A stretch of 64,000 bases of DNA, taken from NCBI RefSeq assembly GCF_900111745.1, contig NZ_FOIJ01000006.1, forward strand, positions 62,001 to 126,000, read 5' to 3'. This stretch comes from Stigmatella erecta (lineage in GTDB: Bacteria > Myxococcota > Myxococcia > Myxococcales > Myxococcaceae). Both the position numbers and the translations under genes were made by a program. The stretch's first letter is position 1; the number at the start of each line of letters is the position of its first letter. This document shows positions 47,019-55,649 of this stretch, in pieces. The notes under the pieces were generated by a model, which worked only from the letters and a program-made list of their open reading frames with translations, had not been told where the DNA came from and did not search any database.

Positions 47019-48152
47019 TCATGCCAACCGCCGCTGAAACTTGAAGAAGGACGCGGCCACCATCGCCATCGAGAACACGGCGAGCGCCAGCGTCTCCCGC
47101 CACAGCTCCGATAGCCCGTTGCCCCGCAGGAGGATGCCGCGCAGCGCGGCGACGAAGTACTGCGCCGGCACCAGGCGGGAAATCCACTGCAGCACGATGG
47201 GCATGTTGTCGATGGGCGTCAGGAAGCCCGAGAGCAACATGGACGGCAGCATCGCGCTGAGCACGCCCAGCTGCGTGGCCACCATCTGGTTGCGCGTCAC
47301 CACGGAGATGAGCAGCCCCTGGCCCAGCATGCTGAACAGGAAGAACAGCGAGCACAGGGCCAGCAGCGGGAGGCTGCCGCGCACCGGCACCTCGAACACC
47401 CAGGCGCCCACGCACAGCACCATCAGCAACTGCACGGCGCCCAGCCCCAGGTAGGGCAGGAGCTTGCCCAGAATCACCTCCAGCCGGCCCACGGGCGTGG
47501 CGAACAGCTGCTCCATCGAGCCGCGCTCCCACTCGCGCGCCACCGTCAGCGCCGTGAGCAGCACCGCCACGATGGCCAGGATGTAGCCCACCAGGCCCGG
47601 CACCAGGAACAGCGCCGAGCGGGCCTCGGGGTTGAAGCGCGTCATGGACTTCACGTTCAGCGGCGGCGCACCCACCATGCCCAGCTTCACGCGGATCTTC
47701 TGGTTGAGCGCCAGGCTGATGGCGTTGGCCTTGGCGATTGCCTGGCTGGCGGTGTTGCCGTCGGCCCCGTCCAGCAGCAATTGCAGGTGCGCCTCCTCGC
47801 CGCGGCGGATGTCGCGCGCGAAGCCCGCGGGAATCACCAGCCCCACCACGGCTTCCCTGCGGCGGAACATCTGCTCCACCTGGCCCGGATCATCGAGCTG
47901 CGCCACCACGCGGAACTCGTCCGGCGCGGCGAAGGTGCGCCACGCGTCGATGGACTGCTCGGTCCGGTCCAGGTCCACCACGGCCATGGGGATGGCGCTC
48001 AGGTCGAAGCTGACGCCGAACCCGAAGAGCACCAGCAACACCACGGGCATGGCGAGCCCCAGCGCCAGCGTGCGGGAGTCCCGGCGGATGTGCGCCAGCT
48101 CCTTGCTCGTCAGCGCGAAGACGCGAATGGCGAAACGCTGCAATCCCTGCAT
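47019..48152 (-). CDS. ABC-2 type permease (YbhR/YbhS-like), first
   Basis: A 377-residue homologue of the next permease with the same plan: N-terminal helix (TLALGLAMPVVLLVLFGFGVSF), periplasmic domain with AVVDLDRTEQSIDAW, five more hydrophobic segments and VAREWERGSMEQLFATPV in the coupling loop. It begins five bases after the ATPase stop. The pair resembles E. coli YbhS/YbhR. Both contain the VDLDRT motif typical of this exporter branch. Ends in a charged stretch FFKFQRRLA. Confidence 0.9.
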   Translation of the reverse strand: MQGLQRFAIRVFALTSKELAHIRRDSRTLALGLAMPVVLLVLFGFGVSFDLSAIPMAVVDLDRTEQSIDAWRTFAAPDEFRVVAQLDDPGQVEQMFRRREAVVGLVIPAGFARDIRRGEEAHLQLLLDGADGNTASQAIAKANAISLALNQKIRVKLGMVGAPPLNVKSMTRFNPEARSALFLVPGLVGYILAIVAVLLTALTVAREWERGSMEQLFATPVGRLEVILGKLLPYLGLGAVQLLMVLCVGAWVFEVPVRGSLPLLALCSLFFLFSMLGQGLLISVVTRNQMVATQLGVLSAMLPSMLLSGFLTPIDNMPIVLQWISRLVPAQYFVAALRGILLRGNGLSELWRETLALAVFSMAMVAASFFKFQRRLA

Positions 48153-48157
48153 CGGCT

Positions 48158-49117
48158 CTACCCTGCCTTCTGCTGCGTCCCCGGAGGGGAGGCAGTGGGC
48201 GCGACCACCTTCAAGAAGACATCCTCGAGGTTCGCTTCGATTGTCTTGATCTGCAGTTCCCGTCCGCCGGCCTGCGCCACCATCGCGGCCACCGCGCGCT
48301 CATCCACGCGCCCCGTCTCGACGCGCACGTGCAGCCCCGCGCCGAACGTCTCGACCGCCAGCACCCCCGGCGCCGCGCGCATGCCGTCCAGCGCGCTGGA
48401 GCGGGGCAGCACCCCGCTCACGGCATACAAGGTGCCGGGGACGAACTGCTCCTTGAGCCCCTTGGGCGTGTCGAGCGCCACCAGCTTGCCGGCCACCATG
48501 AGCCCCACGCGCGCGCAGTACTCCGCCTCGTCCATGTAGTGGGTGGTGACGAAGACCGTGGTGCCCTCGCGGGCCAGCGAGCGGATGAGCCGCCAGAAGT
48601 CCCGCCGGGAGGCGGGGTCCACGCCCGCCGTGGGCTCGTCCAGGAAGACGATCTTCGGCCGGTGCAAGAGCGAGGAGCCCAGCGCGAGCCGCTGCCGGAA
48701 GCCGCCGGAGAGCGTCCCGGTGAGGTCGCGGCGCCGGTCCTTCAGGTGGATGAGCTCGAGGATCTCGTCGATGCGGCGGGACAGCGCCTTGCCGGACATC
48801 CCATAGGCCCCGCCGAAGAAGGCCAGGTTGTGCTCCACCGTCAGGTCCATGTAGAGCGAGAACTTCTGGGACATGTACCCGATGGAGGACTTCACCAGGT
48901 CGGGCGAGTGGATGGAGTGGCCCGCCACGATGGCGTCCCCGGAGGTGGGCAACAGCAGCCCACAGAGCATCCGGATGGAGGTGGACTTGCCGGCGCCGTT
49001 GGCGCCCAGGTAGCCGAAGATCTCTCCCTTCTCGACGTGGAAGTTCACGTCGTTGACGGCCAGGAAGTTGCCGAACCGGCGCGTGAGGTGGGTCACCTCG
49101 ATGACGTGCTCGCTCAT
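48158..49117 (-). CDS. ABC transporter ATPase, second half of YbhF type
   Basis: A 319-residue nucleotide-binding protein. Walker A GANGAGKS (38-45), Q-loop YMSQKFSLY, signature LSGGF, Walker B VFLDEPTAG and an intact switch His in TTHYMDEAEYC. Its ATG overlaps the stop of the preceding ATPase, and AGGAGGG precedes it. The C-terminal about 90 residues form the regulatory tail common to drug-export ATPases. Sequence details match the second nucleotide-binding domain of YbhF-type fused ATPases. This is the catalytically complete member of the pair. Confidence 0.92.
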   Translation of the reverse strand: MSEHVIEVTHLTRRFGNFLAVNDVNFHVEKGEIFGYLGANGAGKSTSIRMLCGLLLPTSGDAIVAGHSIHSPDLVKSSIGYMSQKFSLYMDLTVEHNLAFFGGAYGMSGKALSRRIDEILELIHLKDRRRDLTGTLSGGFRQRLALGSSLLHRPKIVFLDEPTAGVDPASRRDFWRLIRSLAREGTTVFVTTHYMDEAEYCARVGLMVAGKLVALDTPKGLKEQFVPGTLYAVSGVLPRSSALDGMRAAPGVLAVETFGAGLHVRVETGRVDERAVAAMVAQAGGRELQIKTIEANLEDVFLKVVAPTASPPGTQQKAG

Positions 49118-50055
49118 TTGCCCTCCTGCGAGAGCCGCACGAGGAACATGTCCTCGAAGTCCAGACCACACGGGCGGAGGCTGGCCCCCACGCGGGCCAG
49201 CTCCTGCCCCACGCGCGGCGCCGTCTCCTTCTCGAGCACCACCTTGAGCCGCGTGCCCGCGGGCGAGGAGGCCAGCACCTGGGGCAGCCGCTCCAGCACC
49301 TCGTGGAGCGCCTCGCGGGAGCCGCCATCCACCTCGTACGCCTCGTGGGGGAAGGCCTTCACCAGCTCATGGGGGGGCCCCTCGTCGAGCAGCACCCCGC
49401 GGTTGATGAGCCCCACGCGGTGGCAGCGCTCCGCCTCGTCCATGTAGGGGGTGGAGACGAGCACCGCCATGCCCTCGCCCACGAACTCGTAGAGCAGCTC
49501 CCACAGCTCGCGGCGGCTGACCGGATCCACGCCGTTGGTGGGCTCGTCCAGCAACAGCACCGAGGGCTCGTGCAGCAGCGCGCACGCCAGCGCCAGCTTC
49601 TTGTACATGCCGCCGGACAGCGCGTCCGCGCGGCGGTCCGTGAACCGGTCCAGGCGGGTAATCTTCAGGAGCCGCTGGCTGCGCTCCTCGAACAGCTTGC
49701 GCGGCAGGCAGAACAGCCGCCCGAAGAAGCGCAGGTTCTCCGCGATGCTCAGGTCTCCATAGAGGCTGTACTGCTGGGGCATCAGCCCCATGTACTCGCG
49801 CACCGCCAGCCCGCCGCGCAGCGAGTCGTGGCCGAGCACCATCGCCCGGCCACTGTCGGGCGTCACCAGCCCGGCGATCATCCGGATGGTGGTCGTCTTC
49901 CCCGCGCCATCCGGACCAATCAGGCCGTACAGCTCGCCCCGGCGCACCTGCAGGCTGATGTTGCGCACCGCCTGCACCTGGCCAAAGCTGCGCGCCAGCG
50001 ACTCGGCCTGGATGATGATGCCGTCCTGGACGGGTGCTGCCGCCGGAGCGTTCAC
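49114..50055 (-). CDS. ABC transporter ATPase, first half of YbhF type
   Basis: A 313-residue nucleotide-binding protein. Walker A GPDGAGKT (47-54), Q-loop LMPQQYSLY, signature LSGGM and Walker B LLLDEPTNG are intact, but the switch histidine is replaced by Pro203 in VSTPYMDEAE. This site is probably weak or non-hydrolytic, giving an asymmetric ATPase dimer. E. coli YbhF carries both domains in one chain; here they are two overlapping genes. The GTG start overlaps the stop of the hlyD-like gene (GTGA). Confidence 0.9.
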   Translation of the reverse strand: MNAPAAAPVQDGIIIQAESLARSFGQVQAVRNISLQVRRGELYGLIGPDGAGKTTTIRMIAGLVTPDSGRAMVLGHDSLRGGLAVREYMGLMPQQYSLYGDLSIAENLRFFGRLFCLPRKLFEERSQRLLKITRLDRFTDRRADALSGGMYKKLALACALLHEPSVLLLDEPTNGVDPVSRRELWELLYEFVGEGMAVLVSTPYMDEAERCHRVGLINRGVLLDEGPPHELVKAFPHEAYEVDGGSREALHEVLERLPQVLASSPAGTRLKVVLEKETAPRVGQELARVGASLRPCGLDFEDMFLVRLSQEGK

Positions 50056-51092
50056 GGCGTGTTACCGGCCAGGGTGACACGCACCGGCATGCCGGGCCGC
50101 AGGAGTTGCTCGGCGTTGGGCACCGCCACCTCCACCGCGTACACGAGCCGGTCCCGGTCCGTGCGCGTCTGGATGTTGCGCGGCGTGAACTCGGCCTGGG
50201 TGGACACGGTGCGGATGGCGCCCGGGAAGGTGCGCTGCGGGTAGGCGTCCGCCTCGATGGTCGCGCGCTCGGCGGGCCGGGCCGCGGCCAGCTCCGCGTT
50301 GGGCAGGTAGAAGGTGGCGCGCACCTCCTCCAGGTTGACGATGCGCGCCAGCGTGGCGCCGGGCAGCGGCAGCTCGCCCTCCTCGAAGAACACATCGTCC
50401 ACGAGGCCCGCGCTGGGCGAGCGCACCTCGCACTCGGCCACCATCAGCCGCGCGCGGATCAACGCGGCCTCGGCGGCGGTGACGGTGCGCACGGAGGCCT
50501 GCGCCTGCGCCTGGGCCGCGCGGCTCTGCTCCGCGGAGGCCTCGGCCTGCTGCTGGTTGAGGTTGCTGCTGGCCAGCGCCGCGGCGGCCTGGTGCTTGAG
50601 CCCCTCGGCCGTGCCCAGCGCCTGGTCCGCGTTGGAGGCCGCCACGTCCTGGCCCAGCGAGTGGAGGCGCTCGGCCTGGCGGCGCGCCGTGTCCCGCTGC
50701 GCCGCGAGCGCCTCGGCCTGGGCCCTGGCGACCTGGATGGCGGCCTGCGCCGCGTTGCGGGCGCGGACCGAGGCCTGCGCCTGCGCGCTCGCCGCCTCCG
50801 ACTGGGACCGGGAGACCTCCACCCGCGCCTCGGCCTCCGCCAGGGCCGCCTCGGGCTCGGCGCAGTCCAGGAGCATCAGCACATCGCCCTTCTTCACCGC
50901 GGCGCCCTTCTTCACGCCCACCCGGACCACCCGCGCCGACAGCCGCGAGGCGACATTGTAGTCCGTGCCTTCGATGACCCCGGTGCCGCCGGAGGGCCCC
51001 CTCAACGCCGTCTCCTGCGCGTGAATCTTGAACCCCAGCAGCAACGCGAGGGCCACAACGACAACGATGGGAACAATGAGCTTGGGAGACAT
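50052..51092 (-). CDS. HlyD-family periplasmic adaptor (YbhG-like)
   Basis: A 346-residue membrane-fusion protein, first gene of the exporter operon. AGGAG lies seven bases before MSPKLIVPIVVVVALALLLGF, a signal anchor. A first biotinyl-lipoyl half (VIEGTDYNVASRLSARV) is followed by a long Ala/Gln-rich coiled-coil hairpin (about 90-215), the second lipoyl half (CEVRSPSAGLVDDVFFEEGE) and a beta-barrel domain. It bridges the ABC permeases and the TolC-like channel encoded divergently. The repetitive coiled coil is longer than in YbhG but otherwise regular. Confidence 0.9.
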   Translation of the reverse strand: MSPKLIVPIVVVVALALLLGFKIHAQETALRGPSGGTGVIEGTDYNVASRLSARVVRVGVKKGAAVKKGDVLMLLDCAEPEAALAEAEARVEVSRSQSEAASAQAQASVRARNAAQAAIQVARAQAEALAAQRDTARRQAERLHSLGQDVAASNADQALGTAEGLKHQAAAALASSNLNQQQAEASAEQSRAAQAQAQASVRTVTAAEAALIRARLMVAECEVRSPSAGLVDDVFFEEGELPLPGATLARIVNLEEVRATFYLPNAELAAARPAERATIEADAYPQRTFPGAIRTVSTQAEFTPRNIQTRTDRDRLVYAVEVAVPNAEQLLRPGMPVRVTLAGNTP

Positions 51093-51184
51093 CTGAACTC
51101 CTGGAGCCCTGGGGAGGTGCTCGGGTGACGTCCTGTATTTCTGCAAACACCGCACCAGGGACGCTCCCTCTGGTTTCAACCCTT

Positions 51185-51200
51185 TGCAAGCCGGACCCCG
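51185..51200 (-). promoter_or_regulatory. Weak sigma-54-like element toward hlyD
   Basis: On the minus strand GG-ggtccggctt-GC has the obligatory GG-N10-GC spacing and TTGCA at -12, but the -24 half lacks TGGCA. If used, transcription would begin near 51174, about 80 bases before the hlyD-like start. Confidence 0.3.
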
Positions 51201-51209
51201 GGCCTCAAC

Positions 51210-51227
51210 TGTCTGGAATCGTAGACA
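51210..51227. promoter_or_regulatory. Candidate activator-binding dyad
   Basis: TGTCT-GGAATCGT-AGACA, an 18-bp inverted repeat. It lies 99 bp upstream of the -24 element of the tolC promoter, the usual place for enhancer sites of NtrC-type activators, one of which is encoded in the same operon. Confidence 0.45.
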
Positions 51228-51325
51228 CCCGGCGCCGGATCCGTTGACAGTCCAGGCGCCCGGCCAGGCCGGCGCCCCCTGCGCCCGGCCCCCGGGCCCA
51301 GGGCGCGGGCCGGGCCGGCCCCCCC

Positions 51326-51341
51326 TGGCCTTCTTCTTGCT
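51326..51341 (+). promoter_or_regulatory. Sigma-54 promoter of tolC-kinase-activator operon
   Basis: TGGCCTTCTTCTTGCT matches the -24/-12 consensus TGGCAC-N5-TTGCT with GG and GC ten bases apart. Expected start of transcription is near 51352, 47-53 bases before the tolC start codon. The operon's third gene encodes an activator with GAFTGA, the sigma-54 contact motif. Confidence 0.75.
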
Positions 51342-51398
51342 TCAGACGGCTCCACCCACCCCACCACCTACTTCGCGTCGGGGAGATCCTCCTCGGAG

Positions 51399-52835
51399 AT
51401 GAAGATGAGATTTGTCTCGAAGCTCGCTGTCTCCCTGGCCTTGGCCTGCCAACTGAGCCCCCAGGCCGTCCTGGCGCAGGCCCCCGCCCCGTCCCCGGCC
51501 CCCTCCCAAGCCCCGCTGGCGCCCACCGCCTCGAGCGCGTCCCCCTCGGTGCAGGTCATCTCCCTGGAGGAGGCCCTGCGCCTGGTCGACGCGCAGAATC
51601 AGGATTTCGCCCAGGTGCGCGCCCGCGTGCAGGAGGCGCAGGGCCTCTCCCGCCAGGCGCTGGCGGCGCTCCTGCCCGTGCTGGTGGCCACCGGCTCCTA
51701 CACGCGGAACAACGAGGAGGCGGCCATCGAGTTCTCGCGCTTCCTGGACACCCTGGAGGCGGGGCTGAGCGAGATTGCCCAGCGCCCCATCTCCCTGGAC
51801 CGCGGCGGGGCGCCCGCCGACCGCGTCATTCAACCGCTGGATGCGCTCACCGCCACGGGCACCCTGCGCGTGCCGCTGTTCGCCGCGAACGCGTACTGGG
51901 ACTTCCTGGCCGCCAAGGAGGGCGTGAACGCCGCCCAGGCCTCCACCCAGGTTGCCCGGCAGCGCGCCCGCTCGGCGCTGCTGCGCGCGCTGTGGCTCAG
52001 CTCGACGGCGGAGGCCTTCGTGGAGGTGGCCCAGCGCGGGGTGACGACCTCCGAGCAGTACGTGAAGACGGCCGAGCGCGCCGTCACCGCGGGCACCACG
52101 GTGCAGCTGGCGGTGCTCCGCGCCCAGACGGAGCTGACGCGGCGCCAGAAGGAGCTGAGCGACGCGCGCAACAAGCTGGAGGCGGTGCGGCTGTCCATCG
52201 GCGTGCTGCTCGGCCAGCAACAGCCCGTGCAGGTGCAGCTGCCCGCGCTGGAAATCCCCGAGGCCGAGGCGGAGGATCGCCTCATCGCGGAGGCCCTGAA
52301 GGAGCGCGCCGAGGTGGGGGCGCAGCACGCCGTGAAGCGCGCGGCGGACCACGGCATCACCTCCGCGTGGTGGCGCCTGGCCCCCACGCTCGCCGCCACG
52401 GGCTCCGTGTTCGCCTCGGACACGCCGTTCCTCACGGGGGACAAGACGGGGTGGCGCGCCACCCTGGAGCTGACCTGGACGCTCTATGACGGCGGCCTGC
52501 GCTACGGCAAGCTCCAGCAGGCGCGCGGCACCCTCGCGCGGGTCCAGGCCGAGCAGAAGGGGCTGGAGCTGCAGATCTCCCAGGAGGTCCGCAACGCCCT
52601 GCGGGAGTTCCGGCTGGGCCAGGAGCAGCTCGCGCTCTCGGAGCGGCAGCGCGCCCTGGCGCAGGAAGCGGCGCGCACGGCGCAGAACAGCTTCGAGCAG
52701 GGCGTGGCCGGCTACACCGAGGTGCTCGACACGCTCGACCGTCTGTATATGGCGGAGGCAGGCGAGCAAGAGGCCCGCGCCCGCCTGGCCATCGCCATCA
52801 TCACCCTGAAAACCGCCCGGGGTCAGGTTTGGTAG
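51399..52835 (+). CDS. TolC-family outer-membrane efflux protein
   Basis: A 478-residue protein with signal peptide ending QAVLAQ and a Pro/Ala-rich mature N-terminus. Two outer-membrane-efflux repeats follow: ISLEEALRLVDAQNQDFAQVRARV to about 270 and the second half to the end, each with long helices and short barrel strands (RVPLFAANAYWDFLAAKEGV; LTWTLYDGGLRYGKLQQARG). It would form the exit duct for the HlyD/ABC exporter encoded divergently. GGAG is placed ideally for the second ATG (51405), so translation may start there. First gene of an operon with the kinase and activator. Confidence 0.92.
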   Translation: MKMRFVSKLAVSLALACQLSPQAVLAQAPAPSPAPSQAPLAPTASSASPSVQVISLEEALRLVDAQNQDFAQVRARVQEAQGLSRQALAALLPVLVATGSYTRNNEEAAIEFSRFLDTLEAGLSEIAQRPISLDRGGAPADRVIQPLDALTATGTLRVPLFAANAYWDFLAAKEGVNAAQASTQVARQRARSALLRALWLSSTAEAFVEVAQRGVTTSEQYVKTAERAVTAGTTVQLAVLRAQTELTRRQKELSDARNKLEAVRLSIGVLLGQQQPVQVQLPALEIPEAEAEDRLIAEALKERAEVGAQHAVKRAADHGITSAWWRLAPTLAATGSVFASDTPFLTGDKTGWRATLELTWTLYDGGLRYGKLQQARGTLARVQAEQKGLELQISQEVRNALREFRLGQEQLALSERQRALAQEAARTAQNSFEQGVAGYTEVLDTLDRLYMAEAGEQEARARLAIAIITLKTARGQVW

Positions 52836-52880
52836 GCTTCATGCCTGCCGATGCCATCGAGCCGCCTTGAAGGACACGCC

Positions 52881-54248
52881 GTGCCCACGAGCCCTTCCAG
52901 CGCCAATCTCCAGCAGGTCCGGCAGGAGGCCATGCGCCGGCTCTTCGGCAGCTTCGTGGGCACGCGGCTCGCGTTCACCCCGCTGCTGCTGCTGCTGCCG
53001 CTGTGGGTCGTGCTGACGGAGGAGACGCTGTGGCGGCGGCTCGTCATGGCCGGGGTGTGCATCTGCCTGGTGGGCCTGTCGTGGGTGGAGCTGCGGCGGT
53101 TCCAGCGCCACGGGCTGAGGCCCCGGTCCTTCCCGCTCAACCTGGGCATCTCCGTCTCGCTCCACCTCGTGGTCGTCGTGATGACGGGCGGCATCGAGAG
53201 TCCGATGCTGCCCGCGCTGCTGCCCCTGGCGGTGCTGGTCTCCGTCATCCTCCGGCCGGGCTGGCCCCACTACCTGGCGCTCATCAGCCAGATCGTCGTG
53301 CTCTGGGGCATGCTGTTCGTCCAGGCCACGGGCCGGGTTCCCGAGCTGCTGCCCCAGCTGTTCCAGGAGACGCCCGGCCTGCGGCACAACCCGGTCCACC
53401 TGCTGGTCGGCGTGGGCGTGATGACCGTGCTGCTGCTGGTGTCCTTCCAGATTGGCACCCGCCTGCGGGGCATCTACGACGCCATGCTCCACCAGGCGCT
53501 CGCCGCGCGGGATGACACCCTATGGACCTACACGGAGAACCTCCAGCGCCTCACCACCATGACGGGAGAGATTGCCCACGAGCTCAAGAACCCGCTGGGC
53601 AGCATCAAGGGGCTGGCGGCGCTGGTGGCCCGGGACATGGAGGGCAAGAGCGCCGAGCGCATGAAGGTGCTGCGCCAGGAAATCAACCGGATGCAGGACA
53701 TCCTCAACGAGTTCCTCAACTTCTCGCGGCCCCTAGGGCCCCTCTCACAGGAGCAGGTGAGCCTCCGGGAGCTGTGCGAGAACGTGCTGCTCTTGCACGA
53801 GGGCATGGCCTCCGAGCGGCGGCTCACCCTGCGGCTTCACCCGGGGGCGGAGATCGCCGCGTGCTGTGATGCCGGCAAGGTGAAGCAGGTGCTCATCAAC
53901 CTGCTCCAGAACGCGCTCGAGGCCAGCCCCCCGGACCAGGAGGTCTGCGTGGAGGTGGCGCCCCTGGGCCCGGCGCAGGCGCGCATCTCCGTGCTGGACC
54001 GGGGCCCGGGCCTCACGGGCGACTCCGTGGAGCGGCTGTTCCAGGCCGGGGTGACCAGCAAGCCGCAGGGCTCCGGCCTGGGGCTGCCCATCGCGCGCTC
54101 GCTGGCGCGGCAGCACGGCGGCGAGCTGTCGCTCCACCCGCGGGAGGGCGGCGGGTGTCATGCCATGATGGTGCTTCCCTTGATGCAGCCCCCCCCGGCG
54201 CCGCCCTTGAACGGCAGCGCCCCGTCTCAGGAGGCGCCCCTCGCGTGA
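52881..54248 (+). CDS. Membrane sensor histidine kinase (NtrB-like)
   Basis: A 455-residue kinase. The GTG start has AAGGA seven bases upstream. About six hydrophobic segments (25-205) form a membrane sensor module with short loops. HisKA has His233 in GEIAHELKNPLGSI; the HATPase_c domain has N-box INLLQNALEAS, G1 SVLDRGPGL and G2 GSGLGLPIARSLARQHGG. A Pro-rich tail ends the chain. It overlaps the downstream activator gene by GTGA, forming a dedicated two-component pair. The multi-helix sensor without a periplasmic domain suggests that it detects a lipophilic or membrane signal, perhaps the exporter's substrate. Confidence 0.92.
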   Translation: MPTSPSSANLQQVRQEAMRRLFGSFVGTRLAFTPLLLLLPLWVVLTEETLWRRLVMAGVCICLVGLSWVELRRFQRHGLRPRSFPLNLGISVSLHLVVVVMTGGIESPMLPALLPLAVLVSVILRPGWPHYLALISQIVVLWGMLFVQATGRVPELLPQLFQETPGLRHNPVHLLVGVGVMTVLLLVSFQIGTRLRGIYDAMLHQALAARDDTLWTYTENLQRLTTMTGEIAHELKNPLGSIKGLAALVARDMEGKSAERMKVLRQEINRMQDILNEFLNFSRPLGPLSQEQVSLRELCENVLLLHEGMASERRLTLRLHPGAEIAACCDAGKVKQVLINLLQNALEASPPDQEVCVEVAPLGPAQARISVLDRGPGLTGDSVERLFQAGVTSKPQGSGLGLPIARSLARQHGGELSLHPREGGGCHAMMVLPLMQPPPAPPLNGSAPSQEAPLA

Positions 54249-55630
54249 AGATCCGGGCCCTGGTCGCCGATGACGACAATGCGATGCGCTACACGCTCCG
54301 GGGCATCCTCGAGGACATCGGCATGGAGGTCGACGAGGCGCCCCATGGGGTGGCGGCGCTCGAGCGGCTGCGCCACGAGAGCTACCACCTGCTCATCAGC
54401 GACCTGCGCATGCCGCACATGGACGGGCTGGAGCTGCTGCGCCACGTCCCCGGCCCGCTGCCCAAGTTCATCCTCATCACCGCCCACGGCTCCGAGCGCC
54501 ATGCCGTGGAGGCCATGAAGGCGGGCGCCTACGACTACTTCCACAAGCCCTTCGAGGTGGACGAGCTGGTGGCCGTCATCCAGCGCGCCGTGGGCTCGGC
54601 GCGCCTGGAGCTGGAGAACGAGCGGCTCGCGGGGGAGCTGAACCTCTCGCGCTCCCTGCTCTTCGAGAGCAAGGCCATGGGCCGCCTGGCCCTGCTCATC
54701 CAGCGCGTGGCGCCCCGGGACGTCACCGTGCTCATCCACGGCGAGAGCGGCACGGGCAAGGAGCGCATCGCCGAGGCCCTGGTGCGCGCCTCGGCCCGCG
54801 CAGGCAAGCCCTTCGTGCGCTTCAACTGCGCGGCGCTGACGCCCGAGCTCGCCGAGAGCGAGCTGTTCGGCCACGCCAAGGGCGCCTTCACCGGCGCGCA
54901 CCGCTCGCGCGCGGGCCTGTTCCGCGAGGCGGACGGGGGCACGCTGCTGCTCGACGAGATCGGCGAGATGGACCCCTCCACCCAGGCCAAGCTGCTGCGG
55001 GTGCTCCAGGAGGGCGAGCTGCGCCCCGTGGGCGAGGACCGCTCCGTGCCCGTGAACGTGCGCATCCTGGGCGCCACGCACCGGGATCTCTCCCAGCTCG
55101 TCACCCAGGGGCGCTTCCGGGAGGACCTCTACTACCGGCTGAAGGTGGTCCAGCTCGAGGTGCCGCCCCTGCGGGAGCGGCCCGAGGACATCCCCCTGCT
55201 CGCCCGGCATTTCCTCCAGCGCACCAGCCAGCGCCTGGGGCTGCCCAGCCCGGAGCCCTCCGCGGCGCTGCTCGCGCGGCTGCAGGCCTACCCCTGGCCC
55301 GGCAACGTGCGGCAGCTGGAGAACGCGCTGGAGAGCCTGCTCGTCCTGTCGCCGCCGGACCGGCTCGACCTGGACATGCTGCCCATTGGAGGGGCGCCGG
55401 GCGCGGAGCCCAGCGCGGCGCCCAAGAGCCTCAAGCTGATGACGGAGGCCTTCGAGCGCGCTCAGATCGAGCAGGCCCTGCGGGGCGCGGGGGGCAACCG
55501 GACCCAGGCGGCCCGCAACCTGAGCATCAGCCGCGCCTCGCTGCACGAGAAGCTGCGCAAGTACGGCCTCGCCTCGCGCGAAGAGCTCGAGCCCGATGAG
55601 GGGCTGGAGGGCGAAGGCTCCTCCAGCTAG
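54245..55630 (+). CDS. NtrC-family sigma-54 response regulator
   Basis: A 461-residue activator. Receiver domain (1-115) with acidic residues at 9-11, phospho-acceptor Asp53 in LISDLRMP and Lys in YFHKPF. AAA+ domain (about 135-370) with Walker A GESGTGKE, the GAFTGA loop that contacts sigma-54, Walker B GGTLLLDEIGEM and the R-finger region FREDLYYRL. The C-terminal Fis-type helix-turn-helix ends with GGNRTQAARNLSISRASLHEKLRKYGL. The GTG start overlaps the kinase stop; GGAGG lies upstream. It very likely activates the sigma-54 promoter in front of tolC, and possibly the divergent exporter. Confidence 0.95.
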   Translation: MKIRALVADDDNAMRYTLRGILEDIGMEVDEAPHGVAALERLRHESYHLLISDLRMPHMDGLELLRHVPGPLPKFILITAHGSERHAVEAMKAGAYDYFHKPFEVDELVAVIQRAVGSARLELENERLAGELNLSRSLLFESKAMGRLALLIQRVAPRDVTVLIHGESGTGKERIAEALVRASARAGKPFVRFNCAALTPELAESELFGHAKGAFTGAHRSRAGLFREADGGTLLLDEIGEMDPSTQAKLLRVLQEGELRPVGEDRSVPVNVRILGATHRDLSQLVTQGRFREDLYYRLKVVQLEVPPLRERPEDIPLLARHFLQRTSQRLGLPSPEPSAALLARLQAYPWPGNVRQLENALESLLVLSPPDRLDLDMLPIGGAPGAEPSAAPKSLKLMTEAFERAQIEQALRGAGGNRTQAARNLSISRASLHEKLRKYGLASREELEPDEGLEGEGSSS

Positions 55631-55649
55631 GACGCCGCGCCGCGCCGGC

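Larger units (their letters stand above)
51093..51398. other. 306-bp divergent control region of export locus
   Basis: This is the only gap above 300 bp. It separates the hlyD-like gene (minus) from the tolC-like gene (plus). From left to right it holds: the hlyD leader, a weak sigma-54-like element on the minus strand (51185-51200), a dyad TGTCT-N8-AGACA (51210-51227), an isolated TTGACA (51244-51249) without a -10 partner, a GC hairpin (51255-51276) and a strong sigma-54 promoter for tolC (51326-51341). No open frame with gene character was found. Confidence 0.8.

Noticed and set aside
51244-51249. TTGACA as a sigma-70 -35 element.
   Set aside because: At 16-18 bp downstream the sequence is GC only (GGCCGG) with no -10 box.
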